Position numbers and translations under genes: made by a program
Origin: Acidobacteriaceae bacterium
GTDB lineage: Bacteria > Acidobacteriota > Terriglobia > Terriglobales > Acidobacteriaceae
Direction of reading: 5' to 3'
Assembly (NCBI GenBank): GCA_030038195.1
Contig: JASHPJ010000062.1
Location: 1-45,154, forward strand
DNA: 45,154 nt
Notes under the pieces: generated by a model
Databases searched by the model: none
The model's input: the letters and a program-made list of their open reading frames with translations, nothing else
What the model was told of the DNA's origin: nothing
Shown: one piece after another, positions 1-7,701 of the stretch
Numbering within the stretch: the stretch's first letter is position 1
Layout of the letters: the number at the start of each line of letters is the position of its first letter

Positions 1-1
1 A

Positions 2-181
2 TCGCGCGAGTATGACCGCGAACTGTACAAGCAGCGCAATCGCATCGAACGATGCTTCAACAAGCTCAAGCACTTCCGCCGCTTCGCCACCCGCTACTGC
101 AAAACCATCGCCGCTTTCTGTTCCTTCACCGCTCTGGCATGCGCTTGGCTCCGCCTCAAGCTATATGTGGATACGCCCTAG
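2..181 (+). CDS. IS5-family transposase, C-terminal fragment (cut by window edge)
   Basis: The first reading frame, open from the window edge to a TAG at 179-181, encodes the last 59 residues of a DDE transposase. It contains YKQRNRIERCFNKLKHFRR, the conserved region that holds the catalytic Glu (the Y-R-E-K signature of IS4/IS5-type enzymes), followed by RFATRYCKT and a hydrophobic tail typical of IS5-family (IS427-like) proteins. No start codon lies in the window, so most of the gene and the left end of the element are missing. I could not identify a convincing right terminal inverted repeat after the stop. It could be a complete insertion sequence entering from the left or an already truncated remnant; the window cannot tell. 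Confidence 0.85.
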   Translation, partial: SREYDRELYKQRNRIERCFNKLKHFRRFATRYCKTIAAFCSFTALACAWLRLKLYVDTP

Positions 182-438
182 GTCTCTGACCGCATGAATT
201 TGTTCCATCGGCATCGTGGTTTCCCAGGTCTCATCCGCCGCGGCGGACGAGACCTGGGCCCGCCATTGCTGGCCACGTCTCGGTGGAGATGCTCAGGCGC
301 TCCTCGCACATCAGGCAGGAAGCCAAGCGAAATGCCGTCGCCGCCTTGGACAACGTCACAATTACGTCACAATTGGAGCACTGGAAGAACGAAGCCGACG
401 CGGAACGCCGGCGTAAACTGCTAAATCGAAAGACTGAA
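182..438. other. Intergenic stretch between transposase fragment and tRNA-Pro
   Basis: No convincing gene is present. It holds the 36-base palindrome at 223-258. A short forward frame runs from 283 through the tRNA, but its last part is simply the translated tRNA antisense and the rest resembles nothing I recognise. Confidence 0.5.
223..258. repeat. 36-base near-perfect palindrome
   Basis: Two 18-base arms (left arm CCCAGGTCTCATCCGCCG) are reverse complements with one mismatch and no loop. It lies 41 bases after the transposase stop. There is no T-tract on either side, so it is not an obvious intrinsic terminator; it may be part of the insertion-sequence end or an unrelated palindromic repeat. 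Confidence 0.6.
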
Positions 439-515
439 TGGTCGGGACGGGCAGATTTGAACTGCCGACCCCTCGCACCCCAAGCGAGTGCTCTACCAGG
501 CTGAGCCACGTCCCG
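439..515 (-). tRNA. tRNA-Pro(GGG)
   Basis: On the minus strand the 77-base sequence folds as a cloverleaf. The acceptor arms are CGGGACG/CGTCCCG, the D-arm includes GGCTCAGCCTGGTAGAGC, the anticodon stem-loop is CTCGC-TTGGGGT-GCGAG, the T-arm has GTTCAAATC, and the discriminator A is followed by an encoded CCA. Reading the seven-base loop gives anticodon GGG, which decodes CCC proline codons. The gene stands alone. Confidence 0.96.
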
Positions 516-611
516 ACACAAGGCAGCCGGCCCGTTGCGAGCCGGCTTGGGGGTCCTCCTTAGTTTACACCGACGCGGCCCGAAGAGGCGCATCCGCTTG
601 CGGCCGCGCGC

Positions 612-884
612 TTACTGCGACGGCGGAACGTACTCGGCGGGCAGGGCCGAGCCCGAGCCGAAGAAAAACTCCTCCATCTGCTCCACCAGGAACTGCTGCG
701 CCTGCGGCGTCCAAGGCTGCAGGCGGTACTCGTTCAGCAGCATCTTCTGGCGGTCTACCCACTCGGCCCAGGCGGCCTTGGAGACGTTCTTGTAGATCTT
801 CTGTCCGAACTCCGAGTCGAAGGGCGGCTCGTCCAGGCCCTCCATCTCCTTCTTATAGCGAACGCAAAAAACAGTGTGCGCCAT
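612..884 (-). CDS. YggX-like Fe(II)-trafficking / oxidative protection protein
   Basis: A 90-residue protein starting MAHTVFCVRYKKEMEG. It matches the YggX family in length and in its landmarks: the N-terminal Cys at position 6, the GQKIYKNVSKAAWAEW segment and the MLLNEYRL segment before an acidic C-terminal half. Family members in enterobacteria are small cytoplasmic proteins linked to protection of iron-sulfur clusters and iron handling; that role is from family knowledge. The ATG at 882-884 was chosen because the family motif begins there and a purine-rich GGGAGAGTGGAGG precedes it; a longer frame upstream reads through unrelated sequence. It is divergent from the DUF4870 genes. Confidence 0.85.
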   Translation of the reverse strand: MAHTVFCVRYKKEMEGLDEPPFDSEFGQKIYKNVSKAAWAEWVDRQKMLLNEYRLQPWTPQAQQFLVEQMEEFFFGSGSALPAEYVPPSQ

Positions 885-1129
885 CCTCCACTCTCCCACC
901 TTCATTGTATGGGATCGGGGCATGGAACCGGGGCGTGGGATTCTCCGCCTTCCCAGCGATTGAGAAGAATTCACCCAGGACCGGTAAAACCCGCTTGACA
1001 ACCGGATGCCCCCGGGGTTTTCTTTATCTAACTTCAGTTTCATGCCGGGGTGCGCCCTGTGCGGCCACGGCCCGATGAGTGCGTGGGTGTGAAGTCTCCG
1101 AACCTGTTTTGGATGCAAAAGGAGATCCC

Positions 1130-1486
1130 ATGACTGTTGAAGCTCCGCAGTCCGGCCTGAGTGACAATGCCGCCTCCGGTCTCGCTTACATCACCATCAT
1201 TCCGGCGATCATCTTCCTGATCGTCGAGCCGTTCAACCGCAATCCGGTGGTGCGCTTTCATTCCTGGCAATCCATCTTCTTCTGCATTGCTTGTATCGTG
1301 ATCGACGTGGTGATGCTCATCCTGGGCCGGATTCCATTCATCGGATGGACTACGTGGTTCATCACGCCACTGATTGGCCTGGCCTTTTTCATTCTCTGGC
1401 TCATCGTGCTGATCAATGCTTTCAACGGCAAGCGCTTCAAGCTGCCGATCGTGGGAGATTTGGCCGAAAAACAGGCCAATGGCTAA
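1130..1486 (+). CDS. DUF4870-type small membrane protein (first of tandem pair)
   Basis: A 118-residue protein, MTVEAPQSGLSDNAASGLAY at its start, with three hydrophobic stretches (about residues 20-35, 50-70 and 75-100). The GLSDN, AYITIIPAIIFLIVEP and VRFHSWQSIFF blocks match the DUF4870/Tic20-like family of small integral membrane proteins of unknown role. AAAGGAGA seven bases upstream fixes the ATG at 1130 over the longer frame from 1079. It is followed 162 bases later by a clear paralogue in the same orientation. The family is commonly annotated as a hypothetical transporter component; I assign no function. Confidence 0.85.
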   Translation: MTVEAPQSGLSDNAASGLAYITIIPAIIFLIVEPFNRNPVVRFHSWQSIFFCIACIVIDVVMLILGRIPFIGWTTWFITPLIGLAFFILWLIVLINAFNGKRFKLPIVGDLAEKQANG

Positions 1487-1648
1487 AGCCCCGTCGAAGG
1501 GCTGCCGCATGGCAAGTCGAAAAAAATACGCCGCACCGGTCGCCGGCTTGATGCGCAGCGCGGCAAAGCATGCGTCCCAGATTTTCACGCTGTAACGAAC
1601 ACCGGGAGAATCACCACTATGCTCTGAACCCAATCCCAAGGAGTTACC

Positions 1649-2011
1649 GTGTCCGACTATCCGCAGATGCAACCCACTCCCTCGCAGCCCGCTCAATCCG
1701 GCCTGTCAGACAATGTCGCCGGCGCCCTGGCCTACGTCACGATCATCCCATCGATCATCTTCCTCCTCGTGGAGCCGTACAACAAAAATCCGTTTGTACG
1801 GTTTCATGCATGGCAAAACATCTTCCTTGCAATTGCATGGTTTGCCTGTTCAATCATTATGGTCATTCCCATTCTTGGCTGGATCATAGGGGTTGTGGGC
1901 ATTCTTGTGCTCTTCATCTGTTGGATCATGTGCATCGTGAAGGCTGCGGGCGGCCAGAAGTTCGTGCTCCCATTGATCGGGCCTCTGGCCCAGAAGCAGG
2001 CAGGCGCATAA
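1649..2011 (+). CDS. DUF4870-type small membrane protein (second of tandem pair)
   Basis: A 120-residue protein with a GTG start preceded by AAGGAG at 1638-1643. It shares the same plan and blocks with the upstream gene: SGLSDNVAGALAYVTIIPS, VRFHAWQNIFL, three membrane segments and a C-terminal PLIGPLAQKQ matching PIVGDLAEKQ of its neighbour. A Pro/Gln-rich N-terminus (YPQMQPTPSQPAQ) precedes the family domain. The pair looks like a tandem duplication that has since diverged, mainly in the middle membrane segments. It converges on rnr, whose stop lies 44 bases away. Confidence 0.85.
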   Translation: MSDYPQMQPTPSQPAQSGLSDNVAGALAYVTIIPSIIFLLVEPYNKNPFVRFHAWQNIFLAIAWFACSIIMVIPILGWIIGVVGILVLFICWIMCIVKAAGGQKFVLPLIGPLAQKQAGA

Positions 2012-2054
2012 GTGGCCCAGACAGGCGCAAGCGACCTGGCTCCCGGCCGGGCCT

Positions 2055-4700
2055 TTAGCGCCTGCGGCCTCTTTTGTTTTTGAGTTTGGCTGGCTTCTTC
2101 GTTCCCTGCGCCAGCGCGTCGCGTTTCTTTGCCTTCCTGCTCTTCGGCGGCGCGCTGTTGCGCGGTTTTCCCATCAGCGGAATTCCCGCCTCCACAATCG
2201 AAAACTGCAGCCTGCGCTCCTGCGCCAGGATGCGATCCAGAATCACCTGCACGCGGTCGCCGGCGCGGAAACGCCGTCCCCACCGCTCGCCCACAATCTC
2301 GTGCGTGTTCTTGCGCCAGGTGTAGCGGTCGTCGCGCAGCGTATCGATGGGCACGAGCCCCTCGACAAATAAATCAGTCAGCTCGATAAAGAGCCCGAAT
2401 TTTGTGGGATTCAGAACCAGGGCTGCGAACTCCTCGCCCACGCGGTCCTGCATGAAGCGAACCTTCTTCCACTCGACCAACTCGCGCTCCGCCTCGGCGG
2501 CGCGGCGCTCGGCCTGGCTGCACTCCTCGGCAATCTGCGCCAGCTCCGGCTCGGAGATGGGCGGATCAGCCTCGAAAACTGCCTGCGCGCTGCGTCGCTT
2601 GGCAGCCGAAAGATGCGGCGCGGGCGATGCCTGCGGAATGCCCTCATGCGGATGCGTCCACGGCGAGCTATGCCGGCCTTCCGGGACTTCACCCAAACCC
2701 TGCACGCCGGAACGCAGCAGGGCCTTGGTGATGCGGTGCACAATCAGGTCAGGATAGCGTCGGATGGGCGAGGTGAAATGCGTGTAGGTAGGCGCAGCCA
2801 GCGCAAAGTGACCCTCGTTAATCTCGGAGTAGCGGGCCTGGCGCAGCGAGCGCAGCATCAGGTAGCTCAAAATGCGCTCTTCCGGCTTGCCCTCGATGCG
2901 CGCGGCCAGCTTCTGATACATCTTCGGCGTCACGGCGATGTCTTCCACCACCTCATGCGCGCGCGGATTGCGCCCGCGGCCATGCGCATCGCGGCGCTCC
3001 CCGCGCGTCTGGATACGCTTTACCGGTAGCGCGCCAAGGCCGAGAGAATAACCGAAACTCGCCGCCAGCTCTTCGAACTGCACCACGCGGCGGGCTTCGG
3101 GCCTCTCATGGATACGGTAGAGGGACGGCACGCCAAGGTCTTCAAGCCACGTGGCCACGCACTCGTTGGCCGCCAGCATGAACTCCTCAATGAGCCGGTT
3201 GGCCCAGGTGCGCTCGGCGCGCGTGACGCCGCGCATCTGGCCCTGCTCGTCGAACTCGATCACCGGTTCGGGCAGGTCGAAGTCAATCGACCCGCGCTGC
3301 TCGCGGCGCTTGTTCATCAGCATGGCGAGCTCTTTCATCCGCTCGAAGTCCGGCGCCAGGGTCGCGTATTGCGCGCGGGCCACCGCATCGCCTTCAAGGA
3401 TTGCGTGCACCGCGGTGTAAGTCATGCGCGTGGCAGAGCGGATGACGCCTTCCACAATCTCGTAGCTCTCGATGCGGCCCGTTGCGTCAAGCTGCATAAT
3501 GCAGCTCAGCACCAGCCGGTCTTCCTGCGGGCGCAGGCTGCAGATATCCGTCGAGAGTTCCTGCGGCAGCATGGGGATAGCGCGATCGGGAAAATACACG
3601 CTGGTGCCGCGCAGCCGCGCTTCGAGATCGAGAGCTGAGCCGGCGCGGACGTACTCAGCTACATCGGCAATATGCACCTGCAGCTCGTAGCCGCCATCGG
3701 CGCGCTCACGCACCAAGACCGCATCGTCGAAGTCCCTGGCGGTTTCCCCGTCGATGGTCACGATGGGAAGGCCGCGAAAATCGACCCGGCAGGCCACAGC
3801 TTTTTGGTCAAAATGTGCAATACTACGGGCTTCGGCCAGCACATTTTCCGGAAAGATGCGCGGCAATTGGTGCTTGCGAATCATCATTTCCACGTCCACG
3901 CCGAAGTCGTCCGGATCGCCGAGAACTTCAATCACGCGGCCGATGGGCGGACGCGTGAGCGTAGGCCAACTGGTGATCTCGACATCGACCACCAGGCCCT
4001 CCAGGCTTTCGTGTCTTGGAGCAGAGATAGCCTCATGCCCCAGCACCCGATGCGGCGTGGCCGCTTCGCTCCCCGCAGGGGTTTCCGCGCCGGGAGGAAT
4101 CAGAATCGGCTGCGTCATGCGCTCGTCGAAAGGCACGACAGAATGGCCTAGCGCCCGATCCGACCGTGCGTAGTCCCACCCCAGCGACGAAGACCTGTCG
4201 CTGGGGGCCCGGTAGTGAAACACGCCAACGACCGTTGCATTGCGGCGCTCGATCACGCGCAGAATACGCCCCTGGCGCCGTCCGTCGGCCTTGGGCGGAT
4301 CGAGCTCGACCAGCACCTGGTCGCCCTGCATCGCGCCGTTGATCTCGCCGGGCGGAATGAAGATATCTTCCTGTCCTGAAACCTGTCCTGCAGCCTGCCG
4401 CGCATCCACCGCGGCGGATCTTCGATTGGGTCGGACAAAGCCGAAGCCGTCGCGATGCAGATCGAGCCGGCCGGCGGCCAGGTTATCACGCGTGGCCGCG
4501 CCGGCAACTGCGTGCGGAACGGCCCACGTCTCGCGGTCGAGCTTCATCAACTGGCCGCGCTCGGTCAGCCGCGCAAGCTGCTCCAGCAGCAGACGCCGCT
4601 CGCGCCCGCCGCCCAGGCCCAGCTCGCGCACCAGTTGCTTGTATCCGGCCTTGCCGCCGGCCGAGCGCGCGATCCGCGCTACCAGTTCCCGATCGGTCAT
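2055..4700 (-). CDS. rnr: Ribonuclease R
   Basis: An 881-residue 3'-5' exoribonuclease that degrades structured RNA. In order: an N-terminal winged-helix-like region (about 1-60), cold-shock-type RNA-binding modules (about 75-270), the RNB catalytic domain with TIDGETARDFDDAV (about 315-328, including the metal-binding Asp residues) and HFTSPIRRYPDLIVHR (about 630-645), an S1 domain (about 740-825) and a Lys/Arg-rich tail ending KNKRGRRR. Compared with the E. coli enzyme it carries extra segments: about 165-180 (a palindromic DNA repeat, see separate entry), about 560-583, and about 660-705, a Pro/His/Ser-rich stretch. The start has TACTCT six bases upstream and no Shine-Dalgarno sequence, so the mRNA may be leaderless. 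The gene stands alone on its strand. Confidence 0.96.
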   Translation of the reverse strand: MTDRELVARIARSAGGKAGYKQLVRELGLGGGRERRLLLEQLARLTERGQLMKLDRETWAVPHAVAGAATRDNLAAGRLDLHRDGFGFVRPNRRSAAVDARQAAGQVSGQEDIFIPPGEINGAMQGDQVLVELDPPKADGRRQGRILRVIERRNATVVGVFHYRAPSDRSSSLGWDYARSDRALGHSVVPFDERMTQPILIPPGAETPAGSEAATPHRVLGHEAISAPRHESLEGLVVDVEITSWPTLTRPPIGRVIEVLGDPDDFGVDVEMMIRKHQLPRIFPENVLAEARSIAHFDQKAVACRVDFRGLPIVTIDGETARDFDDAVLVRERADGGYELQVHIADVAEYVRAGSALDLEARLRGTSVYFPDRAIPMLPQELSTDICSLRPQEDRLVLSCIMQLDATGRIESYEIVEGVIRSATRMTYTAVHAILEGDAVARAQYATLAPDFERMKELAMLMNKRREQRGSIDFDLPEPVIEFDEQGQMRGVTRAERTWANRLIEEFMLAANECVATWLEDLGVPSLYRIHERPEARRVVQFEELAASFGYSLGLGALPVKRIQTRGERRDAHGRGRNPRAHEVVEDIAVTPKMYQKLAARIEGKPEERILSYLMLRSLRQARYSEINEGHFALAAPTYTHFTSPIRRYPDLIVHRITKALLRSGVQGLGEVPEGRHSSPWTHPHEGIPQASPAPHLSAAKRRSAQAVFEADPPISEPELAQIAEECSQAERRAAEAERELVEWKKVRFMQDRVGEEFAALVLNPTKFGLFIELTDLFVEGLVPIDTLRDDRYTWRKNTHEIVGERWGRRFRAGDRVQVILDRILAQERRLQFSIVEAGIPLMGKPRNSAPPKSRKAKKRDALAQGTKKPAKLKNKRGRRR
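4176..4207 (-). repeat. Palindromic repeat inside rnr coding sequence (copy 1)
   Basis: A perfect ten-base stem, CCCCAGCGAC with GTCGCTGGGG, encloses an eight-base loop (AGGTCTTC on the coding strand). In the rnr frame it reads PSDRSSSLGW, residues 166-175, in a surface-loop region between RNA-binding modules. The same 30-base sequence with three differences occurs in pyrB at 30095-30123, in the same reading frame. Confidence 0.8.
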
Positions 4701-4753
4701 AGGTCAAGAGTAGGTTATGGAACCGCCTGGGGCACGCTTCATTCGTGCTTTGT

Positions 4754-4778
4754 AAAAGGGTAAGGCTTCAGCCATGCC
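4754..4778 (+). repeat. GGCTTCAGCC short palindromic repeat, copy A
   Basis: AAAAGGGTAAGGCTTCAGCC followed by ATGCC. It shares the A-rich lead, GGG and the GGCTTCAGCC core with copies at 4854-4873 (reverse) and near 31501-31560. Confidence 0.5.
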
Positions 4779-4853
4779 AGATGAAGCCTCATTGAGAACC
4801 GATGGATTTCAGAGTCTGCATGAACCATGCTTCCCAGCAGGCACGACTCCACC

Positions 4854-4873
4854 GGTACGGCTGAAGCCGTGCC
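4854..4873 (-). repeat. GGCTTCAGCC short palindromic repeat, copy B
   Basis: Reads GGCACGGCTTCAGCCGTACC on the minus strand, with a run AAAG before it, the same family as copy A but in the opposite direction. The nine-base arms pair with a single mismatch, so it can form a tight hairpin. Confidence 0.55.
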
Positions 4874-5213
4874 CTTTCAAAACAGCGGCTGAATCAGGGT
4901 CTCCCTGGCATCCCATCTTATTTCTTATTTATTCAGAGCGTTGTAGCATTCCCAAACTGTTGTCACACTTGGCTACCGCGCGGGTAGTTTTTGCCCCTGC
5001 TCGTTCAACTGAGGCCCTCCAGCTTAAAATAGCCCCAACGCACCAGGAAATGGGGCGGGGCTGGACGGGACTTTCTCTCTTCCGCAGCAGCATATGGATT
5101 TGCCGCGGGCACCAGTCGCGGCAGCAAGCCATTTTAATTTTTTGGGAATCACGCCATTGGCCATTGCCTTGGCAAATTTCTCCAGTCCCCAGTGGACAGA
5201 AAAGGAACACGTC

Positions 5214-5711
5214 TTGAGCGCAATGTGGAAACCAAGCCAGACCGGACCGATCAACGCAACTCCCACCCCCGAGCCGCCGCGGGCCGTGCCGCCGCCGGCG
5301 CCGGTTGAGCCACCCGTGCGGGCGCAGGCCATTACCGGCGAGCAGGCCACCATCGGCAAAGGGCTGTTCATCAAGGGCGAGATTACCGGCTCCGAGTCGT
5401 TGTATATCGACGGCAAGGTAGAAGGCAGCCTGAACCTGCCCGGAAACCGCGTGACCGTGGGCCGCAACGGCCAGGTGGCGGCCAACATCACCGCGCGCGA
5501 GATCGTGGTGCTGGGCAAGGTGAAGGGCAACGTCACGGCCTCAGACCGCGTGGATATCCGCGCCGAGGGCTCGCTGAGCGGCGACGTAGCTGCGGCCCGC
5601 ATCAGCATTGAAGACGGCGCGTTCTTCAAGGGCGGCATCGACATCCGCAAGCCCGATGCCAAGCAGGCCGCAGCGTCGGCGCCCGAACCGGTGAAGGCCG
5701 TTACCGCCTGA
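5214..5711 (+). CDS. Bactofilin (polymer-forming cytoskeletal protein)
   Basis: About 165 residues. A Pro-rich N-terminal tail (TPTPEPPRAVPPPAPVEPP) leads into the bactofilin core from about residue 40: ATIGKGLFIKGEITGSESLY, then repeated beta-strand turns such as VEGSLNLPGN, GQVAANITAREIVVLGKVKG and GSLSGDVAAARISIEDGAFF. This is the right-handed beta-helix of DUF583 proteins, which polymerise without nucleotide and place cell-wall or envelope enzymes. I chose the TTG at 5214 because AAAAGGA lies seven bases upstream; the ATG at 5223 (MWKPSQ) is the alternative. It is convergent with murJ, a peptidoglycan-precursor flippase, so both neighbours act on the envelope, though they are not co-transcribed. 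Confidence 0.92.
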   Translation: MSAMWKPSQTGPINATPTPEPPRAVPPPAPVEPPVRAQAITGEQATIGKGLFIKGEITGSESLYIDGKVEGSLNLPGNRVTVGRNGQVAANITAREIVVLGKVKGNVTASDRVDIRAEGSLSGDVAAARISIEDGAFFKGGIDIRKPDAKQAAASAPEPVKAVTA

Positions 5712-5774
5712 CCGCGATTCGAAAACCCGGTCGTTCCGAATTCGACCGCTCCAAAACCAACGCTCCTTTGACAG

Positions 5775-5805
5775 GCGCTCCTGCCGCGGCGGGGGCGTTT
5801 GTGTC
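5775..5805. terminator. Possible intrinsic terminator between convergent bactofilin and murJ genes
   Basis: GCTCCTGCC and GGCGGGGGC can pair (with two G-T pairs) around GC, followed on the plus strand by GTTTGTGTCTT. The T-tract is interrupted, so the call is tentative. Confidence 0.35.
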
Positions 5806-5812
5806 TTGCGGA

Positions 5813-7459
5813 CTACGCCAGTCCCAGCCGCCTCATGGCCACGCGGGGCAGCGCCGAACCGCTTTTTTCAAGCACCCACTTCAGCAGCGCGAGCCACAGC
5901 GCGGTTCCGGCCAGCAGGATCGCCAGATCGGCGATCCGCGCATGGCCTTGCGGATGCGTTCCGCCGAGATGGTCGAACCCGGCGCCGATGGCCCAGGCCA
6001 GCAGCGCGACCGCGCCGCCGGCCACGACTGCGGCCAGCAGGCAGCGGCCCATCTCGGCAAAGTCCAGGCTGGCCAGCGAGACCATGTGGCGCTTATGCAG
6101 CAGCAGGGCGATCAGCAACGTCTGCATGGCGATGCCGATATCCGAGGCGATGGCAAGACCGGCTGCGCCCTGCAGGTTGTACAGCCCGTCGTAGATCGGC
6201 AGCGATACCAGGGTGACGACAGTTCCCGCAATCATGGGCACAAAGGTGTTGCCCGCCGCGTAAAACGCGCGCGAGTAAATGGCCTGCGCCGACCACAGGA
6301 ACAGCGAGAGCGAGAAGATGGCGAAGTAAGTCGCGCACGCGCGCGCCCCGCTGCCGGTCAGATGCCCGCCGGTAAAGACCAGATCTATTGCGGGCCGGCC
6401 CAGCGCAATCATCGCCGAGGCTGCGAGCAGTCCGAGCGAAGCCACGCGCGAAACCGAGTCGGCCACGCCGGTGGCGAACTCGTAGCGCTTGTTCTGCGTC
6501 CACAGGCTGGCGAAGAACGGTAAAGACGCGGCTCCGGCGGCCTGCGCCAGCATGGCCATGGGCGCGGTAAAGAACTGCTTGGCATAGCTCATCAACGACA
6601 CGGCGCCGCCAATCTTGGATGCAAAGTGGGCGATGATCCAGTTGTCGGCGGTAACCAGCGAGACGCCGGCCATGAGCGGCAGCGAGAGCCGCACCCACTC
6701 GCGCAGTCCTTCATCGCGCCAGTCCAGGATCACGCGGTAGCGCGCGCCTGCGCGGCGGGCGAAGATCCAGTTGAGAAGGAATGGTCCGCAGAATGCACCG
6801 CCCACCGTGCCCAGCGCAAGCGAAGACACGCCGATGCGCTTCACCAGCAGCAAGCCGCCGACGATGGTTCCGAGCCCATAAATCAGCGGCGCCACGGCCT
6901 GCACGCTGAACTGCTTGCGCACCAGCAGCACCGCGCCAAACACGCCCCCGGCAAGGAAGCACAGTTGGGCGGGCAGCAGAATGCGGGTAAGCTCCACGCA
7001 GATGGCCGCCTTGTGCGCATCGTAGCCGTTGAACCACCAGTGCACGTACCAGGGCGCAAAGATCTCGGCCAGCACGATGGCCGCGCCCAGCACCAGGTAC
7101 ATGGTGGTGAGGATCACCGAGAGCGAGCGCTCGCCCTCGGCTTCGCGCCCTGACTCCCGATAGCGCGTCAGAATCGTGACAAAGGTGATGGAAGCCGCGC
7201 CGCCTACCAGGAAGTACGAGATCATGTCGGGCAGCACGAAGGCGGCGTTGAAGGCGTCGGCGTCTGTGCCGCTGCCAAACAGCCACATGATGTACTTCAC
7301 CCGCGCCAGGCCGATGATGCGCGACAGGAAGGTCGACACCATGAGCACGACGGTGGCCGAGAAGACGCTGTGCGCGTGCGAGGGGCGCAGAAGCGCCAGG
7401 CCGCGGTTCCACCAGGATCGCGCGCCTGCCGTGCGCTGAGTTGAGGATGAGCCTGCCAC
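5813..7459 (-). CDS. murJ: Lipid II flippase MurJ (MviN)
   Basis: A 548-residue polytopic membrane protein of the MOP superfamily that moves lipid II across the inner membrane for peptidoglycan synthesis. The first membrane segment has STFLSRIIGLARVKYIMWLF, followed by the family signature GTDADAFNAAFVLPD and SYFLVGGAASITFVTILTRY, then many further hydrophobic helices to a C-terminal RRLGLA. Length and helix number fit the family. The GTG start is preceded by TAGAAT eight bases upstream and no Shine-Dalgarno sequence, so the mRNA may be leaderless. The gene is followed (in transcription) by the convergent bactofilin gene. Confidence 0.95.
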   Translation of the reverse strand: MAGSSSTQRTAGARSWWNRGLALLRPSHAHSVFSATVVLMVSTFLSRIIGLARVKYIMWLFGSGTDADAFNAAFVLPDMISYFLVGGAASITFVTILTRYRESGREAEGERSLSVILTTMYLVLGAAIVLAEIFAPWYVHWWFNGYDAHKAAICVELTRILLPAQLCFLAGGVFGAVLLVRKQFSVQAVAPLIYGLGTIVGGLLLVKRIGVSSLALGTVGGAFCGPFLLNWIFARRAGARYRVILDWRDEGLREWVRLSLPLMAGVSLVTADNWIIAHFASKIGGAVSLMSYAKQFFTAPMAMLAQAAGAASLPFFASLWTQNKRYEFATGVADSVSRVASLGLLAASAMIALGRPAIDLVFTGGHLTGSGARACATYFAIFSLSLFLWSAQAIYSRAFYAAGNTFVPMIAGTVVTLVSLPIYDGLYNLQGAAGLAIASDIGIAMQTLLIALLLHKRHMVSLASLDFAEMGRCLLAAVVAGGAVALLAWAIGAGFDHLGGTHPQGHARIADLAILLAGTALWLALLKWVLEKSGSALPRVAMRRLGLA

Positions 7460-7701
7460 TTCAGTCGATTCTACCGGGGCACGCGCCCGTCACCGAACTG
7501 GAGGAAGTGAGCCAGTTTGCCCAGTACAGGTTCCCGCAGGAAGGAGCAACGCTTCCGGAATGAGATAGCCGGATCAACCTGCTGCCGGCAGCTCCAGGGC
7601 AATCGCACGAAGAAAATGAACCAGCGGAGGCAATAGGTTTTGAAAGGGCAACCTTCCGCAGAGTTCCTCGTTCATGTGATTGCGCTGCCCGCAACTCCAT
7701 A

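Larger units (their letters stand above)
4701..5213. other. Intergenic region between rnr and bactofilin gene
   Basis: About 510 bases without a convincing gene. It contains two copies of a short palindromic repeat in opposite orientation (4754-4778 and 4854-4873) and, on the right, an AT-richer stretch (about 4915-5040) that probably holds the bactofilin promoter. Possible elements there are TTGTCA at 4960 and TTAAAAT near 5034, but neither makes a well-spaced promoter and I do not call one. Confidence 0.5.

Noticed and set aside
283..504. Forward frame containing SGRADLNCRPLAPQASALPG
   Set aside because: That string is the usual false translation of a tRNA antisense; the tRNA-Pro is real.
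1040..1696. 218-codon frame opposite the first DUF4870 gene
   Set aside because: Antisense shadow; the DUF4870 gene has a ribosome site and family motifs.
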